NCBI GenBank assembly: GCA_013140605.1
Contig: JABFSL010000013.1
Coordinates: 29,490-93,489 of the forward strand
DNA: 64,000 nucleotides
DNA from: Anaerolineales bacterium
GTDB lineage: Bacteria; Chloroflexota; Anaerolineae; Anaerolineales; Villigracilaceae
Direction: 5' to 3'
Shown here: positions 49,715-57,960 of the stretch, piece after piece
How the letters are laid out: every line of letters begins with the position of its first letter
Position numbering within the stretch: position 1 is the stretch's first letter
Program-made: the position numbers and the translations under genes
Notes under the pieces: generated by a model
What the model was told of the DNA's origin: nothing
What the model saw: the letters and a program-made list of their open reading frames with translations, nothing else
Database searches by the model: none

Positions 49715-49769
49715 GAATTCAAAGTTTTATTAATGATCGTGTTCACCTACTTTAGAAAGGATGTGTAAA

Positions 49770-50138
49770 ATGTTGAATTTGAATTCAGTAATGATAGGTA
49801 CGATGCAGCCCCAGGTGTTGGCAGCTTTCTATGAAAAGGTATTTGGAAAACCCGCAGACATGGTCGATCCCGAAAATGGATTTTGGGGATGGCAAGTTGG
49901 AAGCGGATTTGTGGGCATCCTGACCCATTCCGAAATGGGCGGCAGCGCAAAGGAACCTGGGCGCGTAATGATCAATTTTGAAATCCCTCAAGTCAAAGAG
50001 GAGTTTGAGCGCATCAAAGCCCTTGGCGGAACAGTTGTCAAAGAGCCGTATGAAATGGGCGGCGGCTTCATCGCCACCCTCGCTGACCCCGATGGAAATT
50101 ATTTCCAATTGATGAACCCGATGGGCGTTGGTGCATAA
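49770..50138 (+). CDS. VOC (glyoxalase-fold) protein, 3' end altered by an insertion element
   Basis: 122 residues of the vicinal-oxygen-chelate fold ('MIGTMQPQVLAAFYEKVFG', then 'VMINFEIPQVKEEFERIKAL', 'FIATLADPDGNYFQLMNPMG'). Single-domain member; no specific substrate. AAAGGA lies ten bases before the ATG at 49770. The left end of an IS903-like element begins at 50124, so the last three residues (VGA) and the stop are from the element. With the element removed, the gene would end 'NPMG' at a TAA now at 51208-51210. Confidence 0.8.
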   Translation: MLNLNSVMIGTMQPQVLAAFYEKVFGKPADMVDPENGFWGWQVGSGFVGILTHSEMGGSAKEPGRVMINFEIPQVKEEFERIKALGGTVVKEPYEMGGGFIATLADPDGNYFQLMNPMGVGA

Positions 50139-51195
50139 ATCGAAAAGTAGGCGCAATCCGCTGGATAGGAGCGAAAAGTTATGCCACTTTGTAGCTTTGG
50201 GGCATACCCAGATGCGTCATTTTGTTGAGAGCGGCACAGCGAACTAAAGCTTGCGTTGTCTGCGTTTCAAGAAGACGTGCCGAGAGTTCATCGCCAAAGA
50301 TGGTTTTCAAGCGAAACATGGTCGTCTCCACCAAGGAACGGACATGATAGCCGGAATTCTTCTTCCATTCCTTACGTCCATCTTTTCTTATGGCATGTAG
50401 ATTCTCATCCCGTTTGAGCCGTTCTGTTTTCGTGTTGCCGTGTTTCCAGATGTGCGCGTTCTTGCGCGGTGGAATCAAGATATTCACCTGAGGTGAATGT
50501 GCGTTGAGACTGTCATAGACCTTGCGTTTATCGTAGGCTCCATCTGCCGCAAAATCAAGTATGGTTTGCTCAATTTGCCCTAACAATTCTTTTACTGCTT
50601 GATCGTCGCTAACGTTGTTTTCTGTCAGGAGTACGGCTTGGATTTCACCGTCTTCTGGATTTGCGCCTAAATGCAGTTTACGCCAAGTACGTCGCTTCGA
50701 GACGCCGTGCATTCGAACCTTCCATTCACCTTCACCGTAGATTTTCAAGCCTGTGCTGTCCATGACGATGTTCAGGCTTTGATTGGTTTTCTTCGGTAGA
50801 TTTACCTTCAAATCCTTGCTGCGTTTGGATAACGTTGAATGATCTGGCACGGGTAAATCGATTTTCATCATCCGAAACAAGGAACGTACAAAGCCTTCCA
50901 CGCCTCGGTTGCTCAGGTGAATATTTCTTTGACCGTCAACATCACCAGGATGGCTTGATCCGTATAATCAAACTGGCTTCCGCGCTGTTTTTCTCCTGCA
51001 TACAGCCATGTCTTTTCAAAGCCTTCGGACATCCAGAATGTGATTGAACCGCGTTGCACCAAGGCTTGATCATATTCAGACCAATTCTTGACACGGTATA
51101 ATGTTTTTGGGCATGGCTGTGCATTCTTTTGTTTAGGCATAAACCAAACTTACACAGTCATGCCCTTTTTGTCAAACCTTTCATGCACCAACGCC
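50124..51195. mobile_element. IS903-like insertion sequence of the IS5 family
   Basis: 1072 bp, bounded by the inverted repeats GGCGTTGGTGCAT (50124-50136) and ATGCACCAACGCC (51183-51195), and by a 9-bp target duplication AACCCGATG (50115-50123 and 51196-51204). The end sequence and the 9-bp duplication match the IS903 group, whose ends begin GGCTTTGTTGAATAAATC. It carries one transposase gene on the minus strand, broken by a frameshift. Confidence 0.93.
50179..51140 (-). pseudogene. IS903-type transposase, disrupted by a frameshift
   Basis: Two frames together make a full-length transposase of about 320 residues. The N-terminal part (51140-50913, 75 residues) has 'NWSEYDQALVQRGSITFWMS' and ends '...TVKEIFT' at a TGA. 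The second part continues without a break in sense ('LSNRGVEGFVRSLF') one frame over. One base (a C in an ACC run at about 50908) appears to be missing. DDE residues: 'VMDSTGLKIYGEGEW', 'FAADGAYD', and the Glu in 'SLVETTMFRLK'. Probably inactive, unless frameshifting restores it. Confidence 0.85.
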
Positions 51196-51233
51196 AACCC
51201 GATGGGTTAATAACTAATATCAAGGACAAGACT

Positions 51234-51274
51234 AAACGATAAAGGATATGCAGGTTGCATATCCTTTATCGTTT
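51234..51274 (-). terminator. Terminator of the trp operon
   Basis: A perfect 19-bp stem (AAACGATAAAGGATATGCA and its complement, loop of three bases) overlaps the trpA stop codon at 51273-51275. The T-tail on the minus strand is short (GTTTAGTC). It closes the operon. Confidence 0.75.
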
Positions 51275-52040
51275 ATCCAAGAGCCCCTCTAAATTCTCTT
51301 GCAAATTTCTTTGCCGCCTCAACTGGATTATCATTTCCTCCAATCGTCTTCACGCATGCCGAGCCGACAATGACTCCATCCGCCAGTGCGCCGACTTGCT
51401 TGGCTTGCTCAGGTGTGCCGATTCCAAATCCCACGCACACAGGTACAGAGGTATGCTCACGAACACGTTGAATCAAATCGCCAAGTCCATCTGAAATAGA
51501 TGTGCGCGCACCCGTTACACCCGTCACCGAAACGAGATAAATAAATCCCCTGGCATTGCGCGCAATCGACTCCATGCGTTCGTTCGGCGATGTCGGCGCG
51601 AGCATTTGGATCAACGGCATATCCCCTACCAAGGCTTGAAACTCAACTGCCTCCTCCAGTGGAAGGTCGGGAATGATAAATCCATCGGCACCTGCGTCAC
51701 GCGCATCATGGACAAATTTCTCCAATCCATACGCCAGCATGGGATTAAAGTATCCCATCAGAATTAGTGGAATGGTTACACCACGTTTACGTAACTCCGC
51801 AACCGCCGCTAGCGACTTCTTTACCGTGATTCCTTGTTCCAATGCGATCTGTGTCGCTTTTTGAATGACGGGTCCATCTGCAAGCGGATCGGAGAAGGAA
51901 AGCCCCACCTCGATCAAGTCCGCGCCGTTTTTGGCGAGCGCTTCGATCACATCAATGGAGGTTGGCAAGTTAGGATAGCCCAAGGGGAAATAGGGCATAA
52001 AGATCGGTTTGTTTTTGAATGCGTTTTCGATTCTGTTCAT
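51273..52040 (-). CDS. trpA: Tryptophan synthase alpha chain
   Basis: 255 residues. 'DLIEVGLSFSDPLADGPVIQ' has the catalytic Glu and Asp region, and 'GADGFIIPDLPLEEA' with 'GFGIGTPEQAKQV' are typical. It splits indole-3-glycerol phosphate to indole, which passes to TrpB. Last gene of the operon; a palindrome fills the gap to trpB. Confidence 0.97.
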   Translation of the reverse strand: MNRIENAFKNKPIFMPYFPLGYPNLPTSIDVIEALAKNGADLIEVGLSFSDPLADGPVIQKATQIALEQGITVKKSLAAVAELRKRGVTIPLILMGYFNPMLAYGLEKFVHDARDAGADGFIIPDLPLEEAVEFQALVGDMPLIQMLAPTSPNERMESIARNARGFIYLVSVTGVTGARTSISDGLGDLIQRVREHTSVPVCVGFGIGTPEQAKQVGALADGVIVGSACVKTIGGNDNPVEAAKKFAREFRGALG

Positions 52041-52059
52041 AATAATTCCTCTAAAAGAT

Positions 52060-52150
52060 TAAACACGAAGGGCACAAAGTACACAAAGGAGAGAAAATTG
52101 TTTTGTCTTAAGGCTTTAAACCTTCGTGACCTTAGTGTCCTTTGTGTTTA
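52060..52150. repeat. Palindromic element in the trpB-trpA gap
   Basis: TAAACACGAAGGGCACAAAG at the left pairs imperfectly with CTTAGTGTCCTTTGTGTTTA at the right, with a second pair AAGG/CCTT region inside. It fills the gap and its last three bases (TTA on the plus strand) form the trpB stop codon. Confidence 0.7.
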
Positions 52151-53344
52151 AAGATTTTCTCCCAATTCCTTAATAACAGTATTCAAATCCTTATCCCCTC
52201 GCCCCGAAAGATTCACCAAAATCACCTGATCCTTCCTCATCGTCGGTGCGCGCTTGATGACTTCCGCCACCGCATGAGATGACTCGAGCGCAGGGATAAT
52301 CCCTTCAGTGTGGCATAAAGTTTGAAAGGCACTCAATGCTTCCGTATCTGTTGCAGATGTGTAAAAGGCGCGTTCACTATCTCGCATCATCGCATGCTCG
52401 GGACCAACTGCTGCGTAATCCAATCCTGCTGAAACAGAATGAGTCTCGGCAATTTGTCCGTCTTCATCTTGCAAGACATAAGTTCGTGTTCCGTGAATCA
52501 CGCCCACTCTTGCTTTTGTCGCATCTCCAAATCTCGCAGCGTGTTTGCCAGAAGCAATTCCACTGCCGCCTGCTTCGACGCCGATCAGCTCAACATTTTC
52601 ATCGTCCACAAATCCGCTGAAGACGCCGATGGCATTCGACCCGCCGCCCACACATGCAATGACCGTATCGGGCAGGCGTCCCACATCGCGCAGCATTTGT
52701 TCGCGGGCTTCAATTCCGATCACTGATTGGAACTCGCGCACGATGGTCGGGTATGGATGTGGTCCCAACGCCGAACCAAGCAGATAATGCGTGTTGTCCA
52801 CATTCGTCACCCAATCGCGGATGGCTTCGTTGATGGCGTCTTTCAACGTCTGCGTGCCCGATGTCACGGGGCGTACTTCCGCGCCAAGCAACTTCATGCG
52901 AAACACGTTCGGCTCCTGCCGCGCAATGTCTACGACTCCCATATACACCACGCATTCAAGTCCGAGCAATGCCGCAGCGGTTGCAGATGCCACGCCGTGC
53001 TGCCCTGCCCCAGTCTCGGCAACGACACGCTTCTTCCCCATCCGCTTCACAAGCAATGCCTGTCCCAACGCATTGTTAATTTTATGCGCGCCCGTGTGCG
53101 CCAGGTCTTCGCGCTTCAAATAAATTTGTGCGCCGCCCAATTGTTCCGATAATCTTTTTGCGTAGGTCAACGGCGTGGGTCTGCCCACGAATGACGCCAG
53201 CAAGCCTTCGAATTCTTTTCTGAAGGCAGGGTCTTTTTGCGCATCCACGAACGCCTGCTCCAACTCAATGAGCGCGGGCATGAGCGTCTCGGGCACAAAC
53301 TGTCCGCCGTAGGGGCCAAATTTTGGGGGTAATAATGTTGTCAT
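52148..53344 (-). CDS. trpB: Tryptophan synthase beta chain
   Basis: 398 residues from the ATG at 53344, with AAGGAG eight bases upstream (an upstream frame extension of 12 residues is part of a repeat). The PLP lysine is in '[15 protein letters not shown]', and 'AETGAGQHG', 'GGGSNAIG' and '[12 protein letters not shown]' are present. Canonical TrpB1. It condenses indole with serine. Confidence 0.97.
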   Translation of the reverse strand: MTTLLPPKFGPYGGQFVPETLMPALIELEQAFVDAQKDPAFRKEFEGLLASFVGRPTPLTYAKRLSEQLGGAQIYLKREDLAHTGAHKINNALGQALLVKRMGKKRVVAETGAGQHGVASATAAALLGLECVVYMGVVDIARQEPNVFRMKLLGAEVRPVTSGTQTLKDAINEAIRDWVTNVDNTHYLLGSALGPHPYPTIVREFQSVIGIEAREQMLRDVGRLPDTVIACVGGGSNAIGVFSGFVDDENVELIGVEAGGSGIASGKHAARFGDATKARVGVIHGTRTYVLQDEDGQIAETHSVSAGLDYAAVGPEHAMMRDSERAFYTSATDTEALSAFQTLCHTEGIIPALESSHAVAEVIKRAPTMRKDQVILVNLSGRGDKDLNTVIKELGENL

Positions 53345-53366
53345 AAGTTCTCCTTGATTAGACAAC

Positions 53367-53409
53367 AGACCGTTGACCACGGTGGTCTATCGTCCATCGT
53401 CAATGGTCT
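53367..53409. repeat. Palindromic element in the trpF-trpB gap, extending into trpF
   Basis: AGACCGTTGAC (53367-53377) pairs with GTCAATGGTCT (53399-53409) with one mismatch; an inner palindrome CCACGGTGG lies between. The right half encodes the last residues of TrpF ('QTIDDGR') and its stop codon. Confidence 0.65.
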
Positions 53410-54034
53410 GCTTGACTGCTTTCACAAATGCGGACATCTTCGCCGCATCTTTCTCACCCGGGGCCGATTCCACGCCAGAGGCAACATCCACCCCCCAGGG
53501 TTTCACCTGCCGCACCGCGTCCGCGACGTTCTCTGGAGTCAATCCACCCGCCAGCAACAACGGATATTTCTTCGCCAACTCCGCCGCTGATGACCAATCT
53601 GCGGTGATGCCGCTTCCGCCGTAGACACCTTTGACGGCGGCGTCTACTAACAATGCAGGTGATAAAGCGGATTTGAGAAACGGATAAACGGATGTTTCAG
53701 CGGATTCGGATGTTAAACGGATGGCTTTGAAGGCTTTGCCACTGAAGGACTCAAGCATTTCGGGTGTTTCATCACCGTGGAGTTGAGCGAGGTCAAGATG
53801 GCAGGTTTCCAAAATGACTTTCACTTCTTCAACAGGTAAATTTACAAATACGCCAACGAGTTTTATTTGTGGATGTTTCTTCTTCAAAATGGATGTTATT
53901 TCTGCGCAAGTTTCCTTCTCAATAAAGCGAACACTCTTGGGATAAAAGTTGAATCCCAGATAATCCGCGCCTGCGTCAATGGCGGCGAGGGCGTCTTTCA
54001 AGGTTTTGATTCCGCAGATTTTTATTTTCGTCAT
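53387..54034 (-). CDS. trpF: Phosphoribosylanthranilate isomerase
   Basis: 215 residues, TIM barrel with 'KICGIKTLKDALAAIDAGAD' (catalytic Cys) and 'LAQLHGDETPEML', 'LLAGGLTPENVADAV', 'GVDVASGVES'. The C-terminal residues after 'FVKAVK' come from a repeat that supplies the stop. TrpF carries out the Amadori step between TrpD and TrpC. Confidence 0.95.
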   Translation of the reverse strand: MTKIKICGIKTLKDALAAIDAGADYLGFNFYPKSVRFIEKETCAEITSILKKKHPQIKLVGVFVNLPVEEVKVILETCHLDLAQLHGDETPEMLESFSGKAFKAIRLTSESAETSVYPFLKSALSPALLVDAAVKGVYGGSGITADWSSAAELAKKYPLLLAGGLTPENVADAVRQVKPWGVDVASGVESAPGEKDAAKMSAFVKAVKQTIDDGR

Positions 54035-54047
54035 AATCTCTCTTAAC

Positions 54048-54145
54048 TATGTCGTTGCGAGGGCGCTCTTGTTCTTTGCCCGAAGCAACCTCCAGTTAAT
54101 AGGAGATTGCTTCGTCGGGAAGGGCACCCTCCTCGCAACGACATA
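54048..54145. repeat. Palindromic element filling the trpC-trpF gap
   Basis: 98 bp with perfect 15-bp terminal inverted repeats TATGTCGTTGCGAGG (54048-54062) and CCTCGCAACGACATA (54131-54145), with an inner pair GAAGCAA/TTGCTTC. It ends exactly at the trpC stop codon. Confidence 0.8.
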
Positions 54146-54937
54146 TCACATTCCAGATAACTCGCGAACTTTTGCAGGAATATCTTCCGAGGTGACCAAT
54201 GCTTCACCAACGAGGATCGCGTCAATGTTGATATTGGCTAATCGCTCCACGTCGCTGGCGGTGAAAATACCAGACTCGGCAACAACGGCGATTTCGGGGG
54301 AGATCATCGGGCGGAGGCATTCGGTGGTTGCGAGCGAGACTTCGAAGGTGGCGAGGTTGCGATTGTTGATGCCGATCAGTTTTACATCCTGCAACTTCAA
54401 GGCTCGCTCAGTTTCTGCTTCGTCATGGACTTCGACCAAGGCAGTCAGCCCCAAACTGAGGGCGCAGGCGTGCAGGTCGGCGAAGTGCTTGTCGTCTGTC
54501 AATGCGGCGGCGATGAGAAGGATGGCGTCGGCGCCGTTGGCTCGGGCTTCGTAGATTTGGGTTTCGTCGATGGTGAAGTCTTTCCGAAGAAGCGGCAATG
54601 TGGAGTGATGAGTGAAACGTAAATCGTGAAGGGTTTCGAGTTTGCCCATGAAGAATTTTTCGTCGGTTAACACGGAAATTGCGGCGGCGCCGTTTTGGGT
54701 GTAAATGTCGGCTACTTGAAACAAGTCAAGGTGCGGGGCGAGAATCCCTTTGGAGGGAGAGGCTCTCTTTAGTTCAGCGATCAAGCTCGGGCGGGGGGCG
54801 AAGCGGCGGCGCTTGATTGCGGCGAGAAAATCTCTGGGTGCAGGACTCTGCTCTGCGGCGCGGCGTAATACTGAGGCGTCGAGCGCCGCAATTTCCAGTT
54901 TCTTTTGAGCGATGATTTTTTCAAGAATATTTGTCAT
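54146..54937 (-). CDS. trpC: Indole-3-glycerol phosphate synthase
   Basis: 263 residues from the ATG at 54937; an upstream GTG would be within a palindrome. Motifs: 'LIAELKRASPSKG' (catalytic Lys), 'LRKDFTID', 'LIGINNRNLATFEV' and 'VAESGIFTASDVERL'. No good ribosome-binding site precedes the ATG, so translational coupling with trpGD may matter. Confidence 0.95.
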   Translation of the reverse strand: MTNILEKIIAQKKLEIAALDASVLRRAAEQSPAPRDFLAAIKRRRFAPRPSLIAELKRASPSKGILAPHLDLFQVADIYTQNGAAAISVLTDEKFFMGKLETLHDLRFTHHSTLPLLRKDFTIDETQIYEARANGADAILLIAAALTDDKHFADLHACALSLGLTALVEVHDEAETERALKLQDVKLIGINNRNLATFEVSLATTECLRPMISPEIAVVAESGIFTASDVERLANINIDAILVGEALVTSEDIPAKVRELSGM

Positions 54938-54948
54938 GTTATGGTGAT

Positions 54949-54977
54949 GTAAGGGCACAGCGCCGCTGTGCCCTTAC
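54949..54977. repeat. Palindrome at the trpGD-trpC junction
   Basis: GTAAGGGCACAG (54949-54960) and CTGTGCCCTTAC (54966-54977) form a perfect 12-bp hairpin with a five-base loop. It contains the trpGD stop codon (54974-54976). Confidence 0.75.
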
Positions 54978-56587
54978 GAAACGGATTTTGAGTATTCAAC
55001 AAGGGCGTTGAGTTTGGCGAGGGCAGAGCCGTTATCGAGTGCGGCGGTGACTTCTGCGAGCGCGGATTTGAAATCGCCAGTTTCGGCGGCGAGAGCACCA
55101 GCGGCGTTGAGCAGAACGGAGTCGCGGCGGGCGCCTTTGAGTTTGCCAGAGAGAAGATCGCGCATCATCGCCGCAGATTCATCGGGCGTGCCGCCGCGCA
55201 GGTCTTCCATGGTGGCGAGGGTGAAACCGAATTCGGCGGGATCGAGATCATAGGTGTTGACCGTGCCATCTCTGAGATGACTGATGCGATTGATGCCCGT
55301 GGTATTGAGCTCGTCGGTGCCGCCTGCGCCATAGACGATGAGAGCGGCGCGAGAACCGAGTTCATTGAGAACATTGGCGAGAGGCTCGGTGAGCGCAGCA
55401 GCATACACGCCCGTGAGTTGAATGTTCGCGCCTGCGGGATTGGTAAGCGGGCCGAGGACATTGAAGATGGTGCGTTGACCGATCTCTTTGCGCGGGCCGA
55501 TGGCATGCTTCATGGCGGGGTGAAACTTGGCGGCGAACATAAAGCCGATGCCGATGGTGTCGATGGCGTGGGCGATCTGGTCAGGTGTGAGGTCGAGACT
55601 GACACCGAGAGCGGAGAGGACATCGGCAGAACCGCAGTGAGAGGACGCGGCGCGGTTGCCGTGCTTGGCAACTTTGCGTCCCGTGCCTGCGAGGACGAAT
55701 GCGGCGGCGGTGGAAATGTTGAAGGTGTGAGCGCCGTCACCGCCAGTGCCGACGATGTCGTAAATGCGTTCGGTTGGATCAGCAAGTTTCACCTTGACCG
55801 CGACGGAGCGCATGGCGCGGACAGAGCCTGTGATTTCGGGGATGGTCTCGCCTTTCATGCGGAGCGAGACCAGATAGGCGCTGACCTGCGCGGGTGTGGC
55901 TTGACCTGTCATGATGACGTTCATCGCTTCTTCGGCCTCTGCGACAGTGAGGTCGGTGCGGTTGATAGTCTTGGCGATAAAAGGCTTGAGCAGGGACGGT
56001 TCCGCAGGTGCGGGCGGGACGATCTTGATATCGAGAAAATTTTTGAGCAGTTGTTTGCCATGCTCGGTAAGAATGGACTCGGGATGAAACTGCACGCCAA
56101 AGGTCGGGTGCTGTTTGTGTTTGAGAGCCATGATCTCGCCTTCGGATGTCTGCGCGACGATTTCGAGTTCGGCGGGAATGGGTTCGTAAACGACGAGCGA
56201 GTGATAGCGCATGGCTTCAAACGGCGAAGGGATGTCTTTGAAGACGCCTTGTCCATTGTGAGTGACGGGGGAAGTCTTGCCGTGCATGAGTCGCGGAGCG
56301 CGATCCACTTTGCCACCGTAGACTGCACCCAGGCATTGATGTCCGAGGCAGACGCCGAGCACGGGAATTTTTCCCGTGAAGTGTTTGATGGCTTCGGGGG
56401 AAACGCCGCCGTCTTTGATGGGTTCGCCTGGACCTGGGGAAATGACGAGATGGTCAGGCTTGAGGGCGATCAACTCGTTCAATGAAATTTGGTCATTGCG
56501 AAAGACGCGAATATCCGCGCCGAGTTCGCCGAGGTATTGAACGAGGTTGTAGGTGAAGGAGTCGTAGTTATCTATAAGGGCTAACAT
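54974..56587 (-). CDS. trpGD: Fused anthranilate synthase glutaminase and anthranilate phosphoribosyltransferase
   Basis: 537 residues from the ATG at 56587, chosen because GGAG lies eight bases upstream; the 22 residues further up come from a repeat. Residues 1-190 are a class I glutamine amidotransferase ('VLGVCLGHQCLG' with the Cys, 'FGVQFHPESILTEHG'). From about 200 a TrpD domain follows with 'DIVGTGGDGAHTFNIS' and 'KHGNRAASSHCGSADVL'. The fused order G-D is as in E. coli and others. The two halves feed TrpE with ammonia and make PR-anthranilate. Confidence 0.96.
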   Translation of the reverse strand: MLALIDNYDSFTYNLVQYLGELGADIRVFRNDQISLNELIALKPDHLVISPGPGEPIKDGGVSPEAIKHFTGKIPVLGVCLGHQCLGAVYGGKVDRAPRLMHGKTSPVTHNGQGVFKDIPSPFEAMRYHSLVVYEPIPAELEIVAQTSEGEIMALKHKQHPTFGVQFHPESILTEHGKQLLKNFLDIKIVPPAPAEPSLLKPFIAKTINRTDLTVAEAEEAMNVIMTGQATPAQVSAYLVSLRMKGETIPEITGSVRAMRSVAVKVKLADPTERIYDIVGTGGDGAHTFNISTAAAFVLAGTGRKVAKHGNRAASSHCGSADVLSALGVSLDLTPDQIAHAIDTIGIGFMFAAKFHPAMKHAIGPRKEIGQRTIFNVLGPLTNPAGANIQLTGVYAAALTEPLANVLNELGSRAALIVYGAGGTDELNTTGINRISHLRDGTVNTYDLDPAEFGFTLATMEDLRGGTPDESAAMMRDLLSGKLKGARRDSVLLNAAGALAAETGDFKSALAEVTAALDNGSALAKLNALVEYSKSVS

Positions 56588-56603
56588 ATGTTTCTCCAAA
56601 CTC

Positions 56604-56750
56604 CGTTGGTTGAGTAGGGCGAGTGCTTTTCTCGCCCGTATCGAAACCAACATGTGATAGAAGCAATTTCTGTTATTGAGGCTTCTTCTCGAACTGGTGG
56701 TTTCGATACGCCCTCGGCTATCGCCTCGGGCTACTCAACCACCGAGTTTT
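56604..56750. repeat. Composite repeat in the trpS-trpGD gap
   Basis: Two palindromic units: GTTGGTTGAGTAG to CGTATCGAAACCAAC (56604-56650) and GGTGGTTTCGATACG to CTACTCAACCACC (56697-56744). The spacer contains AAGCAATTTCTGTTATTGA. A very similar unit in the same orientation lies at 57829-57955 on the other side of trpS. Confidence 0.75.
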
Positions 56751-56751
56751 T

Positions 56752-57804
56752 TTATTCTTCATTTCCAAAGATATCCACTTCATCCGCAAACAAATCCAGC
56801 GAATACGATAAGCCAGTCACATCGCGGACGAGGTTCATGGTCTCTTTGGCTTCGGTTTGCATGCGGCGGATTCCGTCCGCGAGGACGTCGCGCGGGATGG
56901 TGGGATGGGCAAGGTAATACGCACGTTTTTCGCGGATGGGTTCGAGGAAGGCGTTGATGGCTTTGGCAAGTTTTTCCTTGACTTCCACATCGCCGACCTG
57001 TCCCTTGCGATAGCGTTCCTTGAGATCATCCACTTCGGCATAGGACGGGTTGAACGCGTCGTGATAGATGAAGACGGGATTGCCTTCCACGGTGCCTGGG
57101 TCTGTGGCGCGCAGGCGTTTGGGATCGGTGTACATGCCTTTGACTTTTTCTTCGACAGTCTTCGCGTCATCGGATAAATAGATGGCATTGCCAAGAGACT
57201 TGGACATTTTGTTTTGTCCGTCTGTGCCGACGAGCATGGGGACATCACCAATTATGGATTCTGGTTCGGGAAAGATATCTTTGCCATAGAGATTATTGAA
57301 TCTGCGTGCCATTTCGCGGGCGAGTTCAACATGAGATTGGTTGTCACGTCCAACGGGGACGACATTCGCACGTGGCAATAAAATGTCAACGGCTTGGAGG
57401 ACGGGATAGCCGAGCAAACCGAATGGCATGGAGTCGATGTTGGCGTCGCGTGCCATGTCTTTGAGCGTGGGCATACGTTCGAGGCGCGGCACGGTGACCA
57501 GCATTTCAAAGAGCAGATTCATTTCATAGGTTTCTGGAATTGCGGATTGAACAAAGATGGTGCTGACATTCGGGTCAATGCCCACGGTGAGATAATCCAA
57601 AACGATCTCGCGGATATACGTTGGAATTTCTTTGATGTACTGCGGCTCGGGTTTGGTGGTCATCGTATGCAGGTCAGCGATGATAAAGAAGGAATCATAT
57701 TGATGCTGCAGGCGCACACGATTGCGAAGCGAGCCGACATAATGTCCAAGGTGCAGGCGGCCTGTGGGGCGGTCACCAGTGAGGAGGCGGGGTTTGTTTG
57801 TCAT
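56752..57804 (-). CDS. trpS: Tryptophanyl-tRNA synthetase
   Basis: 350 residues: class I motifs '[11 protein letters not shown]' (HIGH) and '[11 protein letters not shown]' (KMSKS), and the family words 'TGDRPTGR' and '[15 protein letters not shown]'. It is located inside the trp operon between trpE and trpGD and so should be made from the T-box-controlled transcript. Composite repeats lie on both sides of the gene. Confidence 0.97.
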   Translation of the reverse strand: MTNKPRLLTGDRPTGRLHLGHYVGSLRNRVRLQHQYDSFFIIADLHTMTTKPEPQYIKEIPTYIREIVLDYLTVGIDPNVSTIFVQSAIPETYEMNLLFEMLVTVPRLERMPTLKDMARDANIDSMPFGLLGYPVLQAVDILLPRANVVPVGRDNQSHVELAREMARRFNNLYGKDIFPEPESIIGDVPMLVGTDGQNKMSKSLGNAIYLSDDAKTVEEKVKGMYTDPKRLRATDPGTVEGNPVFIYHDAFNPSYAEVDDLKERYRKGQVGDVEVKEKLAKAINAFLEPIREKRAYYLAHPTIPRDVLADGIRRMQTEAKETMNLVRDVTGLSYSLDLFADEVDIFGNEE

Positions 57805-57828
57805 ATTTCATTTCCTTTCTTACATATT

Positions 57829-57958
57829 CCGTTGGTTGAGCGCAAGCAGTCGAAACCAACAAGTGACAAGAGCAATTTTTGTTATTGAAAGTGTTTCATT
57901 CACTGGTGGTTTCGATACGTCCCGCGAAAACCATGCGGGACTACTCAATCACCGAGTC
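57829..57958. repeat. Composite repeat in the trpE-trpS gap
   Basis: Units GTTGGTTGAG to CGAAACCAAC (57830-57860) and GGTGGTTTCGATACG to CTACTCAATCACC (57904-57954), with a spacer GAGCAATTTTTGTTATTGA. Order, orientation and spacer match the copy at 56604, so the two are direct copies bracketing trpS. Confidence 0.75.
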
Positions 57959-57960
57959 TT

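Noticed and set aside
55277..56485. Long 402-residue open frame on the plus strand opposite trpGD
   Set aside because: It lies wholly antisense to a canonical enzyme, has low-complexity Asp/Glu/Gly composition and no recognisable motif or ribosome-binding site; it arises from codon bias of trpGD.
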